From an uncultured Desulfobacterales bacterium (GTDB lineage Bacteria > Desulfobacterota > Desulfobacteria > Desulfobacterales > JAFDCJ01), in assembly GCA_945787595.1 (NCBI GenBank), contig CALZJV010000311.1, positions 8,143-16,654 on the forward strand: 8,512 bases of DNA, given 5' to 3'. Of this stretch, positions 1 through 5,631 are shown piece after piece. The notes under the pieces were generated by a model, which was not told where the DNA came from, searched no databases, and saw nothing but the letters and a program-made list of their open reading frames with translations. Each line of letters opens with the position of its first letter. The stretch's first letter is position 1. The position numbers and the translations under genes were made by a program.

Positions 1-341
1 TGAAGATGGGTAAGAAACACGGTGCTGATCTGTTTATACGGAGCCTCCATTTCCGTTAACCGCCCCATGCAACCCTGGCCTGCTTCGATAAGAATAAATT
101 GTCCTGCCGCGATGATTCCAAGACAGGGCTGACCACGTTTCGAGGCGTGGCGAGGACTGCCAGTGCCAGCAAACAAAATTTCCAGACCATCGCGCTGCAG
201 CGTGTCATGGCTATCTTTTTGAAATTCCTTTTTCACCACGCGATACAGGAAGCGATCAAGATCGAAGGTAAGGTAAACGATCGTGCCACCTGCGATTACA
301 AGTAAAACGATAACCAGTAGAATGAGTTTTATTTTCGACAT
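1..341 (-). CDS. Membrane-anchored MBL-fold metallohydrolase, N-terminal part (runs off window)
   Basis: Reading the minus strand from ATG at 341 gives 113 uninterrupted codons that continue past the left edge. Residues 5-25 form a hydrophobic N-terminal anchor after two lysines, with no lipobox, so the protein is probably tethered to the inner membrane with its catalytic domain outside the cytoplasm. From about residue 52 the metallo-beta-lactamase fold begins: an LEILFAGTGSP strand and turn (53-63), a Gly/Arg segment, the strand FILIEAGQG (82-90) where family members often have DAG, and TVFLTHL (107-113), which stops exactly where the zinc motif THxHxDH should start. This order resembles the RNase Z/arylsulfatase-like branch of the superfamily. 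The start is supported by GGAAGG located 7 bases before the ATG. It begins 3 bases after the PhlG-like gene stops, so the two are probably co-transcribed and translationally coupled. Substrate is unknown; the zinc-binding residues lie outside the window. Confidence 0.85.
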   Translation of the reverse strand, partial: MSKIKLILLVIVLLVIAGGTIVYLTFDLDRFLYRVVKKEFQKDSHDTLQRDGLEILFAGTGSPRHASKRGQPCLGIIAAGQFILIEAGQGCMGRLTEMEAPYKQISTVFLTHL

Positions 342-344
342 TCT

Positions 345-1148
345 TTAACCTTCCGCTTTTTGGTTAGTCATTTTATGAAACAGGTCTGGTAAAAAACTTG
401 CTAAATGATTCATTTCTTCCGCACAGTGAATTAGCAGCCCTTCACCAAGGTATGCTGGCAGGACTTTCTTTCGCATAGTTTTGGTATTTAGCAGCTTGCC
501 AAGAATGATTCCCAAAACCGGGATTGTGATTTCTATATCACCTGCCCAGAAGCGACTGCGCATCTCACATCCATCATCGGTATCACGGATTAAATGGATC
601 ATGTGGGCTATTTTCAGCGGTTTGTCCAAATAGCCGACTCGAGCACAGACTGCAGTACCAACGTTGGCCTCCGCAAACCGGGAGGTATCCAGGTATTCCG
701 ATGGATCCCTAAAATTAATTCGCAGCTTACTTGTCTCTCCGCTCATTGTCTCATGCACCAGATGGGAATCCCCAATGTAGTTGGCATCGTCGGGATCGTT
801 ATTGCGTTTTTGCTCTCCTTTTTCCCATGCGGTCCAGGCATGATCTTTGGGATGCCACCATTTGTAATGGTTTGAGTTGGCCATCCAACCAAACCACCAG
901 TTTATCATCCGGCCCTTGCAACCTGGCATCTTTGTCAAACACGCCACCTGAATCTTTCCATCGGGGAGGCGTGTATAGCCTGTTTCCAGCGGCAAATACC
1001 CTGGTTTCAACAAATCGTTGGCTTTATCCATTAGCAGACCCTGTGAAGGATCGACCCACCCTGTAGCCAAGGCCTCCGTCACATGCTCAGGTAGCGGCTG
1101 CATGGTGCTGTCAGGCTGAAATTCCGCATCAACAGATAGATTTGCCAT
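345..1148 (-). CDS. DAPG hydrolase (PhlG)-like zinc C-C hydrolase
   Basis: This 267-aa protein resembles the PhlG family, zinc enzymes that cleave a carbon-carbon bond in acylated phloroglucinols (2,4-diacetylphloroglucinol to monoacetylphloroglucinol plus acetate). Family-like segments are visible in order: LLKPGYLPLETGYTRLPDG (46-64), MPGCKGRMINWWFGW (74-88), a WWHPKDH segment (97-103), HETMSG (132-137), and HCAEEMNH (241-248) near the C-terminus. PhlG binds zinc through His, Glu and a C-terminal HxxxE pair; the likely equivalents are H99 or H103, E133, H241 and E245, so the site looks intact. There is no signal peptide. Length is slightly below PhlG (about 290 aa). An AAGG-type ribosome binding site lies about 10 bases before the ATG. 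It is first in a two-gene unit with the MBL-fold hydrolase. No phloroglucinol biosynthesis genes are present, so the true substrate may be another acyl-aromatic or beta-diketone; related proteins are common in bacteria that do not make DAPG. Confidence 0.83.
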   Translation of the reverse strand: MANLSVDAEFQPDSTMQPLPEHVTEALATGWVDPSQGLLMDKANDLLKPGYLPLETGYTRLPDGKIQVACLTKMPGCKGRMINWWFGWMANSNHYKWWHPKDHAWTAWEKGEQKRNNDPDDANYIGDSHLVHETMSGETSKLRINFRDPSEYLDTSRFAEANVGTAVCARVGYLDKPLKIAHMIHLIRDTDDGCEMRSRFWAGDIEITIPVLGIILGKLLNTKTMRKKVLPAYLGEGLLIHCAEEMNHLASFLPDLFHKMTNQKAEG

Positions 1149-1191
1149 TCCCGATTATCCTTTAAGATGATTTTTTAATTGAATACGTCTT

Positions 1192-1283
1192 GGGTTTAGA
1201 CATCTCAAAACCTTGGTTATCTTTCCAGCAAACCAAATATCAGCCGAGTAACGATATATTGAGATGATCTAAACCCCGGCTGA
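1192..1283 (-). promoter_or_regulatory. Pseudoknot-capable structured leader upstream of the PhlG-like gene
   Basis: Arms at 1192-1208 and 1259-1276 are inverted repeats: 17 bases against 18, differing only by one extra base (plus-strand arm GGGTTTAGACATCTCAA). Within the intervening 50 bases, TTGGTT (1213-1218) and AACCAA (1231-1236) form a hairpin. In addition TCAGCCG (1240-1246), inside the loop, is exactly complementary to CGGCTGA (1277-1283), which abuts the long arm, so both stems together give a pseudoknot topology. Read on the minus strand the order is short stem, long stem, short stem partner, hairpin, long stem partner. The element ends 44 bases before the PhlG-like start codon, so it would sit in the 5' leader. 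The fold is inferred by eye; no T-run follows on either strand, so it is not a simple terminator. Confidence 0.5.
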
Positions 1284-1410
1284 ATTGATGATATGCTCTA
1301 AATTTGCTCTAAATATGAGAGACTCCCGGCGGTAGATTTCTTGCCTGAACGCCCAAAATTTACCGGAATGGCAAGGTTGGCATAATAACTTTGTAGCCTT
1401 ATGGCGTTTG

Positions 1411-1470
1411 TTGGCTTATAACCTTCAAAAATCGCGCAGCTTGGCTTATAACCTTCAAAAATCGCGCAGC
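1411..1470. repeat. Exact 30-bp direct tandem duplication
   Basis: The 30 bases at 1411-1440, beginning TTGGCTTATAACC and ending ATCGCGCAGC, are repeated without change at 1441-1470, and the first three bases of a third copy (TTG) follow. Each unit contains TTATAA flanked by GG(C) and CC, an imperfect dyad. The duplication lies in a non-coding spacer. A recent slippage or recombination event, duplicated operators, or an assembly artefact are all possible. Confidence 0.95.
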
Positions 1471-1534
1471 TTGTCAATTTCGGTTGATTTTTTTTAGGTG
1501 GCAGTTTTGGTTATTGACTTGATTGGCTTGCAAA

Positions 1535-1560
1535 ACAAACCCAAAACTTACGTGGGTTGT
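1535..1560 (-). terminator. Possible terminator downstream of the P-loop gene
   Basis: On the minus strand ACAACCCA (1560-1553) pairs with TGGGTTTGT (1543-1535) with one bulged base and a 9-base loop, followed by TTTTGC. It lies about 105 bases after the P-loop gene stop. The stem is short and the T-tract is brief, so this is only a candidate. Confidence 0.35.
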
Positions 1561-1665
1561 AGACTCCGAATGGAATACCGACACCGAACTTTGGCACAAA
1601 GCAGAAAAGATATCAAAACTAACTCGCTTGGTCCAATTGCCTCAACATGCACACGAATACTTCTG

Positions 1666-2277
1666 CTATCCGAGCCCCAATTTCCTGATGATCCTTTGGA
1701 CCTGGGGTACTATGTCCTGGCCGGTGTCGACATCCTCATAAGGTCCTTCCATCGGGTCATATGCCTTTTCAAAAAGCAAATACATTGAATGGGTTTTGTC
1801 GCCTAAAATGTGGTCTTCGCGACCTTTTTCACGAAGAAGCCTCTGCTTAAGAATCTCTTCATCGCAGTTAGTATTTATCCAATAGACTCTGATATTCAAT
1901 TCTTTGGCAGCTTCTTGCCACAGTTGGCGGAATATTTGCAGGTGTAATGTTTCGTCGATAATCACCATGTGAGAAGGGCTTTGGGCAAAGAAATGCGGCA
2001 GCCTGCGTATTGCCTCCGCGTAATACTTGTAACGGTATTCTGGGGGATCTATGCTTTTTGCCGCAATTTCCTCAGGAACGATCTGTCTTTTAACCTCATC
2101 GATTTCAAAGTGGATTGAGTTTGTTTGCCTGGCAAATTCCCTGGCCAGCGTAGTTTTACCTACCCCTGGGCCGCCCACGATAATCATCAGGGATAGTTCA
2201 TTTCCGGGGCCTGGGTCAATGAGTTTTGCCGCTATCTCTGCTATATCGTCTAATTGGAAGCTGTTTTTCAATGTCAT
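1666..2277 (-). CDS. P-loop NTPase, AAA_33/zeta-toxin-like small-molecule kinase fold
   Basis: This 203-aa protein carries a clear Walker A motif GGPGVGKT at residues 35-42 after the strand LSLMIIVG. It is followed by HFEIDEVKR (57-64), where family kinases have a substrate-contacting aspartate, a Walker B-like strand MVIIDE (104-109), and an Arg-rich lid-like helix EILKQRLLREKGRED (141-155). This layout matches ATP-dependent kinases of the AAA_33/zeta-toxin/gluconate-kinase type that phosphorylate small molecules or nucleotide sugars. The sequence does not identify the substrate. The start was chosen at 2277 because a perfect AGGAGG (2290-2285) sits 7 bases upstream; a GTG 12 codons earlier has no ribosome binding site. 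The frame stays open further upstream and encodes a hydrophobic stretch (see findings). It stands alone between long spacers, and no antitoxin-like partner gene is visible beside it. Confidence 0.75.
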   Translation of the reverse strand: MTLKNSFQLDDIAEIAAKLIDPGPGNELSLMIIVGGPGVGKTTLAREFARQTNSIHFEIDEVKRQIVPEEIAAKSIDPPEYRYKYYAEAIRRLPHFFAQSPSHMVIIDETLHLQIFRQLWQEAAKELNIRVYWINTNCDEEILKQRLLREKGREDHILGDKTHSMYLLFEKAYDPMEGPYEDVDTGQDIVPQVQRIIRKLGLG

Positions 2278-2284
2278 TGACCGA

Positions 2285-2290
2285 CCTCCT
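2285..2290 (-). promoter_or_regulatory. Ribosome binding site deciding the P-loop gene start
   Basis: A perfect AGGAGG on the minus strand with a 7-base spacer to ATG 2277-2275. It selects this start over the GTG at 2313, which has no upstream purine-rich site. Confidence 0.8.
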
Positions 2291-2489
2291 AGAGCTCCGC
2301 CAATAATTATCACGACTGCAAGTTGGAGCCAGTACTTGACGATTTCGACTCGGATTTTCTTCTACAATTCAGCGTCACCAGGATTGTGAACGAAGTCGGT
2401 CGTCACTCCAGGGTCACCAGAAATGCAACAATCAACACAAATGCAGCCGTTCGCAAATGTGTACAAAAATATTGAACAGCATGTTTGCC

Positions 2490-2546
2490 GCCTAACATTA
2501 ATATTGAATAGTCGGCGTGCTTTTATTCGATATTGGGATGTTATAT
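2490..2546. repeat. Imperfect hairpin resembling an integron attC site
   Basis: TAACAT plus AATATTGAATA (2493-2510) pairs with TATTCGATATT plus ATGTTA (2524-2543). This gives 17 paired positions with one G-T wobble, an asymmetric T/GGG internal loop and a 13-base terminal loop. The left end reads GCCTAAC (2490-2496), matching the attC R'' core RYYYAAC; the right end GTTATAT (2540-2546) only partly matches GTTRRRY. Total length of 57 bp is within the attC range. No integrase, second attC or properly oriented cassette gene is visible, so this may simply be an imperfect palindrome. Confidence 0.3.
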
Positions 2547-2637
2547 CGCAGTCGATTAAAGTACCCCATCTGGAACAAAAAATAGGCTGATAGGCTGTCT
2601 TGAATTCTATACCATCCTTTTAGGTCAGAAGCATCGA

Positions 2638-2686
2638 AATCACAACATAAATCGAGCGTATCCCAATTCGGGCAAAAGTTGTGATT
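2638..2686. repeat. 9-bp perfect inverted repeat, 31-base loop
   Basis: AATCACAAC (2638-2646) is the exact reverse complement of GTTGTGATT (2678-2686). No T-run follows on either strand, so it is not an obvious terminator. It lies in non-coding DNA with no nearby start codon to regulate. Confidence 0.6.
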
Positions 2687-2897
2687 CTTATCTATTCAGA
2701 TGAAAATTTGGATGGAGTATCATCAAGTCAATTTGAAAAAAAATACCCAGAACTTCAGCGTTGTTGGAGAGATATATGGATTTAGAACACTGCTCTTCAG
2801 CCACGCAGCTGTTTTGTATCGGCTACAACCACTTATTGGACGGCCATTGGTTCGTAGAGCATGCCGCAGGACCGAAAGAACGACTGTAAGACATAGC

Positions 2898-3065
2898 TCA
2901 GACGTGAACCTCTTCCGAAACATAAAGACGAAACTCCGCTATCGTCTCAAAGCCAAGTGACCGGTAGAGACTCTCGGCCATTGGCGTGAAATGCAGGACA
3001 ACAATGTTCCTTACAAGCGCTCGTGCTGTTTTATGAGCTGCAAGGGCGAGGATGCTGGCAAAGCC
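2898..3065 (-). pseudogene. C-terminal remnant of a GNAT-family acetyltransferase
   Basis: The minus-strand frame ending at 2898 encodes about 55 residues that look like the end of a GNAT N-acetyltransferase: an Ala-rich helix (ASILALAAHKTARALV), then IVVLHFTPMAESLYRSLGFETIAEFRLYVSEE. The VLxxTPMAExLYRxLGF pattern and the closing beta-strand ending in Tyr are typical of the acetyl-CoA-binding half of such enzymes. The N-terminal half and its beta strands are missing. The open frame extends back to 3179, but residues there (rich in Ser, Phe and Gln) do not look like a GNAT domain. The only starts are a TTG and an ATG without convincing ribosome binding sites. I read it as a truncated, probably non-functional gene. 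Confidence 0.6.
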
Positions 3066-3179
3066 GACGCATTCCGAAAAACTATTAAAAAAATGGCTTC
3101 CGTAAAACAAGGATTCTCTAAAACGGCTCATCTTCTGCGGTCGAGTGTAGCTCAATTGGGACTGTATTGAATGGCTCAA

Positions 3180-3522
3180 CCCACTATTCCTGGATAGAAA
3201 CCGAAAGGGAAATTATTTTGCAATCTATTCCTTTGCCAAGACATTGACCCGGAATTTTTCATTCAGAAACCGGCTAATTTTATAGTGTTTCGGCTAAATA
3301 TTATTTTCCAGCATTTCTTTTATAAGCACTTCCCTGGAGGTCAAGCAAAAATTAGCGATTCTACAGGAGCGTATAGCAGATTTACGAATAGTATCACTTC
3401 TTGAATTGAGCAATTCACTTTTAGCTCCGCAGGAAACAATATATCAGTCACTCTGCAATCATAGCAATTTTCAGGTTTCATCAATATATCAAAGGGGAAC
3501 CTCGTGGTGTTCCATTGCAAGT
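3180..3522. other. 343-bp spacer, no supported gene
   Basis: Downstream of the lipoprotein gene on the minus strand. A 61-codon frame (3526-3341) begins with an ATG overlapping the lipoprotein stop as ATGA, but its product resembles nothing I know and has no ribosome binding site of its own, so I leave it uncalled. Directly after the lipoprotein stop, GGAAC (3495-3499) and GTTCC (3508-3512) can form a 5-bp hairpin. Two CGGCTAA copies lie about 22 bases apart near 3270-3300. Confidence 0.5.
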
Positions 3523-3885
3523 TCATTCAAAAGTTCTTACCGCAATGGCAGTGATAGACCGATCTTCTTCTATTCTGCCAATGTTAACCGTGGAATCCAA
3601 TTTGGTGGTAAATTTTTCCTCAATGATCAGGGCATTCGCTCCACGACTGGCAGCCTCCTTCTGCATCATCTGAAGCAATTCAGCCCAAGGATGGTTAAAA
3701 TCTCCATCAGCAGTTACCCACCCGATTTCCTCATATTTCAGATCCGTTGGTGGACTCTTGAATATTTTGACTGTTCCTTTGTAGGGTGGATATGTCTTGC
3801 CCGTGGGAGCGAACTTTACTTTTGCACAACCAATGAAGATCAGGCCAATTAATACCAGACCCAATAACGCATAGGCCTTTTTCAT
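3523..3885 (-). CDS. Small uncharacterised lipoprotein
   Basis: This 120-aa protein begins MKK, followed by a hydrophobic segment (4-19) and the lipobox-like FIGC with the lipid-bearing cysteine at position 20, so signal peptidase II processing and membrane anchoring are expected. The residue after Cys is Ala, not Asp, which suggests outer-membrane sorting if the cell is Gram-negative. The mature part has a Tyr/Pro-rich linker (KTYPPYKG), then a compact domain containing YEEIGWV (51-57), a helix (PWAELLQMMQKEAA) and SRGANALII (80-88). The last motif, x-GANA-hydrophobic, recurs in several families of small bacterial lipoproteins of unknown role. The start at 3885 was preferred over an ATG 30 codons upstream because GAAAGGAGGT ends 4 bases before it and the signal peptide then sits at the N-terminus. 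It appears monocistronic, just downstream of the terminator for the preceding operon. Function unknown. Confidence 0.8.
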   Translation of the reverse strand: MKKAYALLGLVLIGLIFIGCAKVKFAPTGKTYPPYKGTVKIFKSPPTDLKYEEIGWVTADGDFNHPWAELLQMMQKEAASRGANALIIEEKFTTKLDSTVNIGRIEEDRSITAIAVRTFE

Positions 3886-3889
3886 CTTA

Positions 3890-3895
3890 CCTCCT
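3890..3895 (-). promoter_or_regulatory. Ribosome binding site deciding the lipoprotein start
   Basis: AGGAGG on the minus strand within GAAAGGAGGT, 4 bases before ATG 3885-3883. It places the signal peptide at the true N-terminus. Confidence 0.8.
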
Positions 3896-3959
3896 TTCAA
3901 ACTTAACTCTTGCCATAACCTGCAGTCAAAGCAGATTGCGTGTTTCATTCGGATATCCA

Positions 3960-3997
3960 AATATAAAAACCCCAAATCTAATTAAGAAATGGGGTTC
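3960..3997 (-). terminator. Rho-independent terminator of the amidohydrolase operon
   Basis: On the minus strand AACCCCA (3996-3990) pairs perfectly with TGGGGTT (3974-3968) across a 15-base loop, followed immediately by TTTATATTT. It lies about 160 bases after the hydantoinase-like stop and before the lipoprotein gene. The loop is longer than average, but orientation, stem GC and the T-rich tail fit a terminator on this strand only. Confidence 0.65.
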
Positions 3998-4158
3998 TAT
4001 ATCTCATCCATGGCAATCTCCAAAGGGTTTACCGTTGGCTTCAATGCGAATAATTGATTTCTTAGTATCAAATTTCTTTATTTGATGTCAAACCAATTCC
4101 AAAATTAAAAAAATTCTCTACGCACTTTGCGGTGAATATAATATTAAATCTCATGGGA

Positions 4159-5631
4159 TTAGTACGGTCGTCGCAGATACCTGCCGCTGGGTTCACCGAT
4201 GACCTCCCCATTGTCATAGATCCGCCGGCCCCGTAGGAAAGTGGTCTTGACACGGGCACCCAGCTCTAACCCTTCAAAAGGGGTGTAACCTTGCCGGGAC
4301 TCTGACTCCTCCGAGTGAGCCATCCATGTCTCGCCGGGATCGACCAAGGCGATATCCGCATCCAGCCCCTCAACCAGATCGCCTTTGCGGTTTAATCCGA
4401 ACCTGCGGGCCGGGTTGAAACTTGTGAGTTCGGCCATCCGGTTATAGGACAATCCTCGCTTCTGCCCCTCGCTGACCAGGGCGGAAAGGAGATATTCAGT
4501 GCCGCCGAAACCTGACTTCGCCAACCAGATATCGCGGGGTTGATGAGAATCTACCTTAAGCTCGTGTTTGCAGCAGGCATGGTCACTGCAAACCCAGTCC
4601 AGTTTGCCATCCAGCAGCTTCTCCCAGAGAAATTCCACATCCTCTCGCGGCCGGATCGGTGGATTAACCTTGGCATAAATTCCGGCTGCAGCTTCGATGT
4701 CCAGCATCAGGTGCCCAATGGTCACTTCGCGACGGAAATCAATGTGCGGAAATACTTCCGCCATCTGGAGGGCAGCCGTCACTGCTTTGCGCGAGGACAA
4801 ATGCAGTAGGTTGATATTCGGCAAATCGGTCTCGTTGGCCAGATAGGCCGCGATGAAGATTGCCAGCCCCTCGGAGTGCGGAGGTCTGGCCGCGTGGTAA
4901 GCCGGCAGTCCATGCATCCTGCCTTCCTCTTCCACCATCTTGGTGTAGGCTGCCATGATTTCGGCAGTCTCGCAGTGCAGGCTCAAGCTGATCTGATTTG
5001 CTTTGTCGGGATATTTCTGCATCGCTCGCTTGATAGCGCGCATGACGAATTCGAAATGAGCGAAGTCATAGCGCTCATCCTCGCCGATCATGAGAAACTC
5101 ATTCTGGTTGGAAGAACGGCCGTGCAGCCCGTGACTGCCGTAGAACATGAAGATCTTAAACGATGTTAGGCCGAATTCATTAATGAGATCTTCAATTTCC
5201 TCGATGTGCTGCCGGTCCATCGGTGCCAGGTGATAGGCATAGTCCACATGGAAACGTCCTTCGGACAGTTCCAGCACCTTGGGGAAGAAGCTGCGGTAGG
5301 GTCCGCTTTGGTTGAGATAATATGCACCGGTTCTGATATAGTTGAGGCTGGTGGTCACACCGCCCATGCAGGCGGCACGGCTCTCGCTAACCGCATCTTC
5401 CTGCAGTGGTGAATAGATCCCGGTGTGCATATGGGCATCCACTACGCCGGGAAACGCCAACCTGCCATTGCCATCATATACTTCGGATGAGGCATCCGCA
5501 TTGAGGTTGAGCCCGGTGTGATGTATCTTGCCGTCTTTAACAGCGATATCTGCATCCGCTATGGAATCGACATTCGGCCGGACCATGCGCACGTTTTTAA
5601 TCAGAAGATCGTATTCCTTGCCGTCGTCCAT
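4159..5631 (-). CDS. Dihydropyrimidinase/hydantoinase-type cyclic amidohydrolase
   Basis: This 490-aa metal-dependent hydrolase belongs to the amidohydrolase superfamily branch containing dihydropyrimidinase, hydantoinase and allantoinase, which open cyclic amides or ureides. The family signature is complete: DAHMH (H67, H69), SFKI with Lys159 as the expected carboxylated bridging lysine, LHCE (H219), LLHLSS (H277) and CSDH (D350). NPPIRPREDVEFLWEKLLDG (323-342) and GFGGTEYLLSALVSEG (374-389) are typical of the group. NPARRFGL, KGDLVEGLDADIALVDP and a C-terminal GRYLRRPY (483-490) match hydantoinase/dihydropyrimidinase ends. AAGGAGGAGG directly upstream supports ATG 5631. The start overlaps the preceding gene by 35 bp, indicating coupled translation. 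It is the last gene of a three-gene operon. Dihydropyrimidine, hydantoin, allantoin or another ureide is possible; sequence alone does not choose. No N-carbamoyl amino acid hydrolase, which often follows a hydantoinase, is present. Confidence 0.88.
   Translation of the reverse strand: MDDGKEYDLLIKNVRMVRPNVDSIADADIAVKDGKIHHTGLNLNADASSEVYDGNGRLAFPGVVDAHMHTGIYSPLQEDAVSESRAACMGGVTTSLNYIRTGAYYLNQSGPYRSFFPKVLELSEGRFHVDYAYHLAPMDRQHIEEIEDLINEFGLTSFKIFMFYGSHGLHGRSSNQNEFLMIGEDERYDFAHFEFVMRAIKRAMQKYPDKANQISLSLHCETAEIMAAYTKMVEEEGRMHGLPAYHAARPPHSEGLAIFIAAYLANETDLPNINLLHLSSRKAVTAALQMAEVFPHIDFRREVTIGHLMLDIEAAAGIYAKVNPPIRPREDVEFLWEKLLDGKLDWVCSDHACCKHELKVDSHQPRDIWLAKSGFGGTEYLLSALVSEGQKRGLSYNRMAELTSFNPARRFGLNRKGDLVEGLDADIALVDPGETWMAHSEESESRQGYTPFEGLELGARVKTTFLRGRRIYDNGEVIGEPSGRYLRRPY

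Larger units (their letters stand above)
1149..1665. other. 517-bp intergenic region with structured elements, no convincing gene
   Basis: AT-rich spacer between the P-loop gene and the PhlG-like gene. It holds the pseudoknot-capable inverted repeat (1192-1283), a short direct repeat GCTCTAAAT near 1294-1315, an exact 30-bp tandem duplication (1411-1470) and a terminator-like hairpin (1535-1560). A plus-strand reading frame starting at TTG 1523, directly after a stop codon, has plausible codons at first but runs antisense into the P-loop gene and has no ribosome binding site; I do not call it. Confidence 0.6.
2314..2897. other. 584-bp gene-poor AT-rich spacer with inverted repeats
   Basis: Reading frames on both strands are short and their translations are low-complexity or mixed, without family motifs. 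The region contains an attC-like hairpin (2490-2546), a 9-bp perfect inverted repeat (2638-2646 with 2678-2686), and two GTCACCAG copies near 2374-2422. The minus-strand frame downstream of the GNAT remnant (2723-2897) shows nothing recognisable. Confidence 0.6.

Noticed and set aside
99..305. Plus-strand frame of 68 codons
   Set aside because: It is antisense to the MBL-fold gene, whose minus-strand frame shows a membrane anchor and family motifs.
1360..1400. Possible sigma-54 promoter around TGGCAAGGTTGGCATAATAAC
   Set aside because: The GG and GC elements do not have the required spacing, and no plus-strand gene follows.
1498..1788. Two overlapping plus-strand frames before and across the P-loop gene end
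   Set aside because: They extend antisense into the well-supported P-loop gene, lack ribosome binding sites, and have no family resemblance.
2700..2960. Plus-strand frame of 86 codons and the opposing minus-strand frame of 66 codons
   Set aside because: The plus frame runs antisense into the GNAT remnant and the minus frame has mixed, low-information sequence; neither has a start signal.
3301..3360. Minus-strand TTGACC and TATAAA as a promoter for the GNAT remnant
   Set aside because: The spacing is only 14 bases and the downstream gene is a fragment, so a functional promoter is unlikely.
3341..3526. 61-codon minus-strand frame starting at an ATGA overlap with the lipoprotein stop
   Set aside because: The overlap is suggestive of coupling, but there is no ribosome binding site, the product has no recognisable motif, and the region is AT-rich spacer.
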